From Sipunculus nudus (Eukaryota; Annelida; Sipuncula; Golfingiida; Sipunculidae): 64,000 nucleotides of DNA. Made by a program: the position numbers and the translations under genes. Positions within the stretch are counted from its first letter, which is position 1, and the number at the start of each line of letters is the position of its first letter. Positions 22,700 to 31,714 of this stretch are shown here, in pieces. The stretch spans positions 12,418,001 through 12,482,000 of the forward strand of contig CM049308.1 in assembly GCA_026874595.1 (NCBI GenBank). Reading direction: 5' to 3'. The notes below the pieces were generated by a model. That model ran no database searches. It saw only the letters and a program-made list of their open reading frames with translations, and was not told the origin of the DNA.

Positions 22700-25545
22700 G
22701 TCCTTCCGTCATTCCGAAATCAAACAGTTGTACAGACTTTTTTTTTGCAATGCCTGCAGATAATGGCCTGATTTTTGGTGTGTGGGCAGATAATGACCAG
22801 TTACAGATGGAGTTCGCGTTTCGTCCCCGTTAACCTTATTTTGACCGTTTTACAGCTCATTACATAGAAAATTTCATGAAAAATAGAAATTTTCATGACA
22901 AATACACATGTACAGACTTTTTTTCGCAGTGACTGCAGATATTGGCCTGAATTTTGGTGTGTGGGCAGATATTAACCAGTTACAGATCGAGTTCACGTTT
23001 TGTCCCAGTTGACCTACTTTTGACTGTTTTGCGGCTCCTGAACATAGAAAATTTCATGAAAAATATAAATTTTCATGACAAATACACATGTACGGCCTTT
23101 TTTTGCAATGCCTGCAGATATTGGCCTGATTTTTGATGTGTGGACCAGTTGCAGATCGAGTTCACGTTTTGTCCAAGTTGACCTACTTTTGACCATTTGA
23201 CGGTGCCCTAACATAGAAAATTTCATTAAAAAATTAAATTTTCATGACAAGTGCACTTGTACGGACTTATTTTTGCAATTCCTGCAGATATAGGCCTGAT
23301 TTTTGTTGTGTGGGCAGATAATGATCAGTTACAGATCGAGTTCGCCTTCTGTCCCTGTTGATCTACATTTGACCATTTGACTGCTCCTGAACATAGAAAT
23401 TTTCATGAAAAATAGAAATTTTCATAACAAATGCAAATACAAATGTACGGACTTTTTTTCCACAGTAACTGCAGATACCGCCCTGATTTTTTTATGTGTG
23501 GGCAGATAATGACCAGTTACAGATCAAGTTCCAGTTTCGCCCTGTTGACCTACTTTTGATTGTTTTACGGCTCCTAAACAGAGAAAATTTCATGAAAAAT
23601 ATAAATTTTCATGGTCATAGGCTGATGGGCTATTGTCTTCACCCAAGCTGTCCGTCTGTCTGTCTGTCCGTCCGGCGTCCGTCAGTCCCGCGTCTGTTAA
23701 CTTTTACCTTGTGTATGGGATATATCTAAAAGGATTCACCTTTGGAATTTTATTTCATCAGTGAAGATGTATATCGATTGAAATCTCAGTCAAGTTCGAA
23801 GATGGGTGACCTTGACCCATTTTTTATGCCCCCGCCACAAAGTGGCCGGGGCATATAGTTTTACCCATGTCCGTCATTCCGTCATTCCGTCCTTCCGTCA
23901 TTCCGAAATCAAACAGTTGTACGGACTTTTTTTCGCAATGCCTGCAGATATTGGCCTAATTTTTGGTGTGTGGGCAGATATAGACCAGTTACAGATCAAG
24001 TTCGCGTTTCGTCCCGGTTGACCTACTTTTGACCGTTTTACGGCTCCTAAACTTAGAAAATTTCATGAAAAATAGAAATATTCATGACAGATACACATGT
24101 ACGGACTTTTTTTCGCAATGCCTGCAGATATTGGCCTGATTTTTGGTGTGTGAGCAGATATAGACCAGTTACAGATCGAGTTCGCGTTTTGTCCTGGTTG
24201 ACCTACTTTTGACCGTTTTACGGCTCCTGAACATAGAAAATTTCATGAAAAATATGAAATTTCATGACAAATACACATGTACGGACTTTTTTTCGCAGTG
24301 CCTGCAGATATTGGCCTGATTTTTGGTGTGTGGACAGATATAGACCAGTTACAGATCGAGTTCGCGATTCGTCCCGGTTGACCTACTTTTGACTGTTTTA
24401 CGGCTCCTAAACTTAGAAAATTTAATGAAAAATAGAAATATTCATGACAGATACACATGTACGGACTTTTTTTCGCAATGCCTGCAGATATTGGCCTGAT
24501 TTTTGGTGTGTGGGCAAATATAGACCAGTTACAGATCAAGTTCACTTTTTGTCCCAGTTGACCTACTTTTGACTGTTGTACAAACATAGAAAATTTCATG
24601 AAAAATAGAAATATTCATGAAAGATACACATGTACAGACTTTTTTTCGCAATGCCTGCAGATATTGGCCTGATTTTTGGTGTGTGGGCAGATATAGACCT
24701 GTTACAGATCGAGTTCACGTTTTGTCCCAGTTGACCTACTTTTGACTGTTTTACGGCTCCTGAACAGAGAAAATTTCATGTAAAACATAAATTTTCATGA
24801 CAAATACACTTGTACAGACTTTTCTTCACAATACCTGCAGATATTGGCCTGATTTTTGGTGTGTGGGCAGATAATGACCAGTTACAGATCAAGTTCACGT
24901 TTTGTCCCAGTTGACCTATTTTTGACCGTTTGACGGTGCTCTAACAAAGAAAATTTCATAAAAAGGTGCATATGTATGGACCTTTTTCACAGTGCCTGCA
25001 GATACGGGCCTGATTTTTGGTGTGTAGGCAGATAATGACCAGTTACAGATCGAGTTCTTGTTTTCTCTCAGTTGACCTACTTTTGACCATTTGACTGCTC
25101 CTGAACATAGAAAGTTTCATGAAAAATATATATTTTCATAACAAATGCATATGTACTTACTTTTTTTCCTCAATGCCTGCAGATACCACCCTGATTTTTT
25201 ATGTGTGGGCAGATAATGACAGTTACAGATCGAGTTCGCGTTTCATCCCGGTTGACCTACTTTTGATTGTTTTACGGCTCCTAATCATAGAAAATTTCAT
25301 GAAAGACAGAAATTTTTATGGAAAATGCACATGTATGGACTTTTTTTCACAATGCCTGCATATACTGGCATGATTTTTGGTGTGTTGCTTGATAATGACC
25401 CGTTACAGATCGAGTTTGCATTTTGCCCTTGTTGACCTACTTTTGACCATACGACACCTCCTGAACTTAAAAAAAATTTCAAAATTTTACAAATGTTTCT
25501 AATTTGCCCAAGGCGGGGGCATTCGTGTCGTTCCGACACATCTAG
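22700..25545 (+). repeat. ~180-bp tandem units in D1 and D2
   Basis: Each unit reads ATGTACGGACTTTTTTTCGC, AATGCCTGCAGATATTGGCC, GATTTTTGGTGTGTGGGCAG, then GTTACAGATCGAGTTC, TTGACCTACTTTTGAC, ACGGCTCCTGAACATAGAAA and ATTTCATGAAAAATA. Around 15 units can be followed. Those at 24061, 24241 and 24421 are exactly in register at 180 bp. The first few belong to D1 and the rest to D2, separated by E1 sequence at 23612-23819. Confidence 0.8.
23820..25545 (+). mobile_element. Family D element, copy D2 (1.73 kb), intact ends, inside E1
   Basis: The 5' end is TTTTTATGCCCCCGCCACAA with stem partner GTGGCCGGGGCAT. The core is 180-bp units. The 3' end is AAGGCGGGGGCATTC, then hairpin GTGTCG/CGACAC, AT and CTAG. 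The E sequence is split as GACCTTGACCCATTT before and TTCTACATTT after; uninterrupted E2 has GACCTATTTTTCTACATTTT near 45866. The insertion is thus within a T run. Confidence 0.7.
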
Positions 25546-25590
25546 TTCTACATTTAAGAGCTGATTATAGAAAAACACTCAGAAGCTTAT

Positions 25591-26442
25591 GAGTGCCTTT
25601 CCATACATGTTGGCCCCCGCGCGGGACCCGCGCGGATCAAATCCAACAAGTGTGTTATCTCAGTCCCCTTTCCATACATGCAGGCCCCCGTGCGGGTCCC
25701 GCATGCTGATCAAGCAGTGTTGGATTTCTGCAGGGGCCCGCATGCGGATGCCACCTGCGGTATATAAGTTCCTGGTATTTTTCCTTGTCTTTGGAAAAGA
25801 TAAAAGATCTGTTAGTGCATTAGACTGAATAAAAGATAGGCCTAATATACGACATGTTTTTATTGTGATTCAAATAGGCCCTACGGCCCCGAGGCCAACT
25901 CTAGGTAATGTAAACACATGGCAGGAGAGATATGCCCGTCGCAAGCCATGCCTGGCTTGTATTATATATCCCTTTACTGTTTACATTTATTTTAAATTTC
26001 CGACAAATTCTGACACTATTTATATTTACACTAACAGCCATATCTTTTCAATCTTTTTTGTATCTTTATCAAATTTTCAACAGTTTCCACTAAGAGGTTT
26101 TGCTGAAGATTATTGAAAATCATTGAAACTTAGAAATAATAATATATGCAATATTTTAGTCCTTAAAGAATCTATACATATAATGGCATTCTAATGGCCC
26201 ATTTTGAGTGCTCTTTAGTGGCTTGTAAACAGTAAAGGGATATATAATGTTTAAACTGAATATTTGATTACAATATTATGTACACTAAACTTTAAGAAAT
26301 TATGATTATTACTATATAAGTGCAAGACAACCCACATGCGGGGACCTGCACGTATGGAAAGGGGCTGCCTGCATACGGGCCCCCGCGCGAGACCCGTGCG
26401 GGTCCTGCGCGGGTGAAAATGGGCATGTATGGAAAGGCGGCC
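25591..26442. mobile_element. Family F element, copy F1 (852 bp), TAT target duplication
   Basis: The ends are GAGTGCCTTTCCATACATG and, on the other strand, GGCCGCCTTTCCATACATG. They are followed inward by CCCGCGCGGGACCCGCGCGG-type palindromes. TAT flanks both sides (25588-25590 and 26443-26445). A second GC-rich block (GGGGCCCGCATGCGG) lies near 25735. Family G MITE G1 is nested at 25970-26239. Together with F2 it shows 3-bp duplications, as CACTA-type or similar DNA transposons produce; the superfamily is not certain. Confidence 0.7.
25970..26239. mobile_element. Family G MITE, copy G1 (270 bp), inside F1
   Basis: The ends are CCCTTTACTGTTTACA and TGTAAACAGTAAAGGG, perfect 16-bp inverted repeats. 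ATAT stands on each side. G3 at 39074-39339 is an inverted relative flanked by TTAA. The interior is non-coding. Confidence 0.75.
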
Positions 26443-26995
26443 TATATCTCAAGAACCATTGTGTGGATTTTCACAAAACTTACTATGATCATTGGGACTG
26501 GTGGTCTGTATGTGCTGCACAATTTTGGTGGCGCCACCTGCAATTTCGGATCTTTTAATCATTTTATATCGGATTTTTAAATTTTGGTCTTTTGTGCAGG
26601 ATATCTCTAAAGGTATTCAACACAGGAACTTCATTTCTTCAGTGCTACTTCATGATATTTACAAAATCTTGGTCAAGTTCAAAGATGGGTGATCTTGCCT
26701 ACTTTTCAAGGTCACAGAGCTTAGTATAGAAAAAAACTTAGGAGCTTATTTCTCAGGAAGCATTTGGTGGATTGTTAAGAAACATGGTACATACCTCTCC
26801 AATTTAAATTTTTAACTGATTATCAGCTTTTGCTAATATTCTAGTTTTGCAATGCAGTGCTTACAGATACTGGCCTAATGTTTGGTCTGTGGGCGCATAA
26901 TGACCACGTACAGATCGAGTTCTCGTTTCGTCCCAGTTGACCTATTTTTGACCATATGACAGATTCTAAAAATAGAAAATTTCAAGAAAGACTGA

Positions 26996-27584
26996 GGGTA
27001 CCTTTCCATACATGCAGACCCCCGCGTGGGACCCGCGCGGGTCCCGCACGTTTGAAATCCAACAAGTGTGTAATCACTGTCACCTTTCCATACGTGCGGG
27101 CACCCGCGTGGGTCCCGCGCGGGACTTGCGCGGGTCCCGCATGTGGATCCAGCAGTGTTGGATTTCTGCGGGGGCCCGCATGCGGATGCTACATTTATAT
27201 ATTAGTAGCTGGCATGTGTCCTTGTATTTGAAAAGAAAAAGGAGCTGATAGAGCTTATTTAATTGCATTAAAAAAATATACGACCATTCTTCATTGAGAT
27301 ACGTCCCGGGACCAGCTCTAGTTAGAGTGTGACAGGAAATAGCCACCATATATGATACGATATTAATCCGCTCCAATCAGCCTCATCAGTTGGTATAAAT
27401 GTTAACACTGAATATTTTCTTAAGATATTACACTAAAATTTTAGAAATTATAAGTGCATGCGTTTATCCAAACTAATGGGTCACCCGCATGCGGTGACCC
27501 GCACATATGGAAAGGGACTCTTTGCATGCGGGGACCCGCGCGGGTCCCGCGCGGGTTAAAATCCGCATGTATGGAAAGGCACCC
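26996..27584. mobile_element. Family F element, copy F2 (589 bp), TGA target duplication
   Basis: The ends are GGGTACCTTTCCATACATG and, reversed, GGGTGCCTTTCCATACATG. Direct TGA repeats flank at 26993-26995 and 27585-27587. Interior blocks CGCGGGTCCCGC, GCGGGGGCCCGCATGCGGAT and ATCCAACAAGTGTGTAAT are shared with F1, but the G1 MITE is absent. It interrupts a D1 core unit. The open frames here come from the GC-rich palindromes. Confidence 0.75.
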
Positions 27585-27839
27585 TGAAATTTTAATGAAA
27601 AATGCACATGTATGGACTTTTTTTCACATGCCTGCAGATACTGGCCTGATTTTTGGTGTCTTGCTTGATAATAATCCGTTACAGATCGAGTTACGACACC
27701 TCCTGAACTTAAAATTTTTTTTACAAATGTTTAACAAATGTTTCTAATTTGCCCCAAGTGGGGGCATTCCTGTTGTTCGGACACATCTAGTTTTGTCTAA
27801 ACAATAAGCTTTAACATGGACAGAACATATACAATTGAC

Positions 27840-28010
27840 AACGACATCATGAGTCTGTTCAGGGTCTGAATGGGTTCGATATAGTGGTCCGAGATGGTAC
27901 AGAATGTGGTCCGAGATTGGCAACCTGGTGGTTCGAGATTGTAAGAAGATGTCTGACTTTGTATGGGCCAAGATGTAAAAGGTTTGAGATCTCCAGAAAG
28001 ATATCATACT
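27840..28010 (-). repeat. GGACCA/TGGTCCGAGAT cluster, inverted relative of 20.1-20.4 kb
   Basis: AGTGGTCCGAGATGGTAC, TGTGGTCCGAGATTGG and TGGTTCGAGATTG recur every 20-30 bases, and TTTGTATGGGCCAAGATGTA mirrors TTACATTTCAGCCCATACAA at about 20234. The pair may be the two ends of one ancient element now about 7.6 kb apart, or two copies of one family. Confidence 0.45.
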
Positions 28011-28195
28011 TGTTCGACCAGTATAAAATGTTAAAATATCCAGATTTCCTGTCCGTGAAAATATAAAAAAGCCAATAATTAAGTAGTTCAGTTCTTCTTA
28101 GTTGTGGCATTTTCGGATAAATTATACTGCAATAGTGAGTTGCTCAGTCCCACCCTGAGAAAAAAATTATATTAAAAAATATATTCCAGGGCTCG

Positions 28196-28645
28196 GGATT
28201 ATTGTATCTGCCAAAACAGAGAAAATCAGGTCAGAATAGAACCTTGAATAATATTCATCTAAAGAAAAGCTCTATCACTAGATCTATATACCGGTATATG
28301 TAATGTCTAGTGTGACGTCATGTTTTAGTGTTTATATGTCCTTGTTTGACCATCTGGACTGTCATGTGCATGTGTCTGCCCTCCTGATCTGTCCCATTAT
28401 AACCAGCCTCAAGTGCACACTGTGCACCTTGCAGTAATACAGTGGGATGCCAAAACTGTTTTTGGTGCATCTGTGCACCTAGGCACCCAGTAATCGAACA
28501 CTGCCCTTTGCTCTTAGCTTCTCATATGCTTATATATATGAAAAACATTACAATAGAATATTTTGCATATGTTGCCTTGCAAAAATTTCAAATTTCAGCT
28601 GAGCGCCGTGACCCTGGCACCCATGGGTCCCTTGTTTCTTCTAGC
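28196..28645 (+). repeat. Remnants of family C start and family A end
   Basis: TTGTATCTGCCAAAACAGAG at about 28202 resembles the C hairpin start, and CAGCTGAGCGCCGTGACCC with CCCATGGGTCCCTTG at about 28595-28637 is the A 3' end. The part between is not assigned. Confidence 0.4.
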
Positions 28646-28775
28646 CAGCCGATTTACTGGTCAATGTCGGGCTTCCAGGTCTGATTGTTATAGCTGAAAT
28701 GGTAAATCTAGGGTAATATTTTCCATTAAAATACAAAAAATGATTTGGCTCTCAGACTATGTGATAAATTTTTTG

Positions 28776-30715
28776 TATCCCCAGACAAAGTAGGGGAAAT
28801 ATTGTTAGGCGCGGTTGTGCTGCCACCACCGTAGAGATTTCTTTCAGGCGCGATTATACAAAATATATTACACAAATCTTTATGAAGCTTGACATGTGCA
28901 TAGATATGGGTGAGAGGACCTAGCCAATTAAAGAAGGGTCATGACCTGGCTTTACCCAGATTGCGCCACCTACCTTACCAATTTCAGTATATAAATATTT
29001 GCCCTTTTCTCAGGAATGATTTGCAGTATGGGCCTGAAATTGTGCTTGTCCATAGATCTTGGATACCCCCATCTTATATTCAAGACTAGTGGCGCCATCT
29101 GCAATCATTTTCAAGTGGTGTCTCTGTGTACAGTTACTTTAGGTGAAAATATTGCTTATATATCAGGACTGATTCAGTGTATTGGTCTGAAATTTGGCAT
29201 GTACATACATCTTGGAGAGTTTTTAGCTCAGCTGACTGAAAGTCATCTGAGCTATAGCGATCACTCTTTGTCCGTCGTCCGTCTGTCCGTCTGTCCGTCT
29301 GTCCGTCCGTTAACCGCTGGACCTAGAACCTTGTAACTTGGGATTCTGAGAGATCCATAAAAAATCTCCTTGGAAACCAGAAATTAGGTCTCTGTTACCC
29401 ATATCCTTTGAGCTATGTGGCCCCAAAGTACCCCCCAGAAAAGTCAAAAATTTCATACAAAAACTTCAATATCTCAATAACTACTTGACTGATGGTCATG
29501 ATTTTTTGCATACATATTGATCATGAGATGTTACATCACTTCCTGCAGACTGGTGGCGCCACCTGTATTTTTCGATTTTTTACGAATTTTTTTCTCTATT
29601 TTTGAGACCTTTAAAAATGTAAACATCTGTTAACAAGGCACAAATCATAAAGACTGGACTTAGAATCTTAATTCTTGACACACTGAGAGGTCCATGAAAA
29701 ATCTCCTTGGAAACCAGAAATTAGGTCTCTGTTACCCATATCCTTTGAGCTATGGGGCCCAAAATAACCCCCCAGAATAGTCAAAAATTTCATACAAAAA
29801 CTTCAATATCTCATTAACTACATCACTGATGGTCATGATTTTTGACATACATATTGATCATGAGATGTTTCATCAGTTTGTGCAGACTGGTGGCGCCACC
29901 TGTATTTTTCAATGTTCACAAATTGTTTTCTCCATTTTTGAGACCTTTAAGGATGTAGTTATCTGTCAAATCGTAACGACTGGACCTAGAATCTTTGTTC
30001 TTGACACACAGGGAGACCCATGATAAGTCTCCATGGAAACCAGAAATTAGGTCTCTGTTACCCATATCCTTCAAGCTATAGGACTCCAGAGTATCCCTAA
30101 GAATAATGGAAAATTTGATACAAAAGCTGAAGTATCTGAACAACTAATGCAGAGATCACCATGATTCTTTGCATGCATATTGACCACTAAGTGTTTTTGT
30201 TAGTTTCTGCAGACTGGTGGAGCCACCTTTATTTTTTTTTAAAGTTTACACATTTTTCTCTATTTTTGAGATATATAAATACAGACACAATCTTGGCCTG
30301 TTGGTTAATCTGTTGGATGCCTCAGTTGAAAGGGTATATACTACCATTCAGATGATAAAATTTCCTTTTGCGAATCTCTTCCCAGTCAGCTGAGCGTCAT
30401 GACCCATGGGTCACTTGTTTGGTAGACCAGACAGCTGGCACCACCTACCAACCCATTTTCATAGAATAAATAAATGCTCTTTTCTAAGAAATAATTTGCT
30501 GTATTAGCCATAAATTTTTGCATGTCCATAGATCTTGGATCCCTTCATCTTGTATTCAAAACGGTGGTGCTGTCTTTGGTGTGGTCTCTTTTCCAAGTGT
30601 CAGTTTATGCTGCTGAAGATTGGGGGGGGGGGGGGGGGGGGCAACTCTTGAAAGGGGAGGGGGTGGGTAATTGTCTGGGGATACTATGGCCAGTGCAATG
30701 CCAAGAAATTCTAGT
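28776..30715 (+). mobile_element. Family B element, copy B2, containing A2
   Basis: It starts TTGTATCCCCAGACAAAGTA. Core units include ATTGCGCCACCTACC and AGACTAGTGGCGCC variants. It is split by A2 (29218-30419) and resumes TTTGGTAGACCAGACAGCTG. It then has a 20-base G run (30622-30641), AATTGTCTGGGGATACTATG and GCCAAGAAATTCTAG, before a T run. Confidence 0.65.
29218..30419 (+). mobile_element. Family A-type element, copy A2 (1.2 kb), inside B2
   Basis: The 5' end is TTTTTAGCTCAGCTGACT with stem partner AGTCATCTGAGCT and a (GTCC)n tract, GTCCGTCGTCCGTCTGTCCG. The core has three ~300-bp units (CTCCTTGGAAACCAGAAATT, AGGTCTCTGTTACCCATATC, GACTGGTGGCGCCACCTGTA). The 3' end is GTCATGACCCATGGGTCACT and TG before TTT. 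The core differs from A1 and A5, so the same ends flank different interiors. Host B2 reads GGAGAG before and TTTGGTAGACC after. Confidence 0.7.
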
Positions 30716-30719
30716 TTTT

Positions 30720-31179
30720 TTCTACTTTAACAAAATAAATTATACATTTAACAAATAACTAGGTTGCTGTTTCAATAAGGTCACTGAGCTATTCTGCTTG
30801 CATTGCATAATTAAGATTATTCATAAGCAGTTTTCTGTTCAAATAAAATTGTGAAAAAAATTTAAAGAGAAGAGAGGGTATGTTATACACATGTTCACAA
30901 ATACAAAGAACATGGGAAATGGAGCATAGATGAACTTTTGTCAGGACTGAGGTCAGGTGCATAGTCTTGGATCTACTGGATATATATACATGACCTGTTG
31001 TGACAGATACATTTTCGCCAAACAGTAAAAATGGATCATCAGGAATGTTTGATTTAAATTTGTCATTATCTGTCAGTCAGTATAAAAAAATCATCTGCTT
31101 GTTTCCTCCTCTGCTTTACACAAATATATGGAAACTTCTTGATTATTTTGTCCCTAATCTGTGTTTCTATATGTTTCAG
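30720..31179. other. Intron 3 tail
   Basis: AT-rich, no repeat boundary recognised. It ends in a strong pyrimidine tract and TTTCAG before exon 4. The open frame at 31000-31224 overlaps the exon start only by chance and uses the intron as coding. Confidence 0.4.
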
Positions 31180-31281
31180 CTTGCAGTGTGTCAAACTGCA
31201 ATAAATGTAAAGATCCACCAGTGAAATGTGATTCTTGCACAAAACCACAACTGTTGAAAAGTGATGGAAGTGAATGCCTCT
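31180..31281 (+). CDS. Coding exon 3: first furin-like cysteine-rich repeat
   Basis: Acceptor ATATGTTTCAG, donor GTAAGTACA, length 102, phase 1 at both ends. It encodes one complete repeat: C-x4-C-x2-C-x6-C-x2-C-x12-C, with key pieces CSVSNCNKC, CDSC and KSDGSEC. This is the pattern of furin-like/growth-factor-receptor cysteine-rich repeats (SMART FU type), as in the C-terminal parts of PCSK5-like proteins. These disulfide-bonded modules act outside the cell in binding. No catalytic domain accompanies it here. One module per symmetric phase-1 exon is typical of shuffled extracellular domains. Confidence 0.8.
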
Positions 31282-31714
31282 GTAAGTACAGACTTTATTA
31301 TTGTTTTGTGTAAATTATATTTGCTGGATATTGTGAACTCAGTATTAATTTAAATTGCTAACATTAAGAAAAGTTATGGAAATCTTTGGTAGCAGTCATA
31401 ACCCCAGATTTGTCCATATAAGGCTGTTATTGTAGCCCAGGATCTAAGTTGGGGAATTAATATTAAACACATTGGCTTGTGCAAAAAGTCATCAAGTGGT
31501 GGAGACTTATATAGCGTTTTACATGTACACAGTATGGTGGTCAGACTCTGTCACATCACATGCAGCAGACATATATTTCTGGGGAACTTTCATAAAGAAA
31601 TCCAGAAAAGTAACTCAACTTTAGTGGTCCTATGATTTGACTAGAGTCGTAGACAACGTTGCTGTTTATAGGCTGGCGACATTGATCAATTTATAATAAT
31701 CAGAATGGATTTTA

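Larger units (their letters stand above)
23612..26844 (+). mobile_element. Family E element, copy E1, containing D2 and F1
   Basis: Its 5' part (GGCTGATGGGCTATTGTCTT, CACCCAAGCTGTCCGTCTG) matches E2 at about 45675. It continues TTAACTTTTACCTTGTG and GTTCGAAGATGGGTGACC, then is split by D2 and F1. After F1 it continues ATCTCAAGAACCATTGTG, includes GGTGGCGCCACC near 26528, and ends AATATTCTAG at 26844 before TTTT. D1 units resume immediately (GCAATGCAGTGC). The 5' hairpin AGCCC/GGGCT is degraded in this copy. Confidence 0.6.
22647..27790 (+). mobile_element. Family D element, copy D1 (5.14 kb with nested insertions)
   Basis: It starts in a T run followed by the hairpin ATGCCCCCGCCAC/GTGGCCAGGGCAT and a CCGTCCTTCCGTC tract. 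~180-bp core units follow. It is interrupted by E1 (about 23612-26844) and F2 (26996-27584) and ends GGGGGCATTCCTGTTG, TTCGGACACATCTAG at 27790 before TTTT. Removing the insertions leaves about 1.3 kb. No protein is encoded. Confidence 0.7.
19165..31179 (+). other. Intron 3, 12,015 bp, phase 1, nested repeats
   Basis: It starts GTAAGTATC and ends CTATATGTTTCAG. Contents in order: a repeat shared with 36.5 kb, a GATCTCGGACCA cluster, (AT)n, a TTTCATTCAATC array holding B1, the D1 stack (22647-27790), an inverted GGACCA cluster, B2 containing A2 (28776-30715), then AT-rich DNA to the acceptor. Confidence 0.6.

Noticed and set aside
22582-25578. Repeated frames such as those at 22582, 23806, and 24243 (minus)
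   Set aside because: They follow the 180-bp D units; 180 is divisible by three so frames stay open by chance across units.
30522-30758. 78-codon frame including a glycine run
   Set aside because: The glycine run is the poly-G tract of B2; the rest is repeat sequence.
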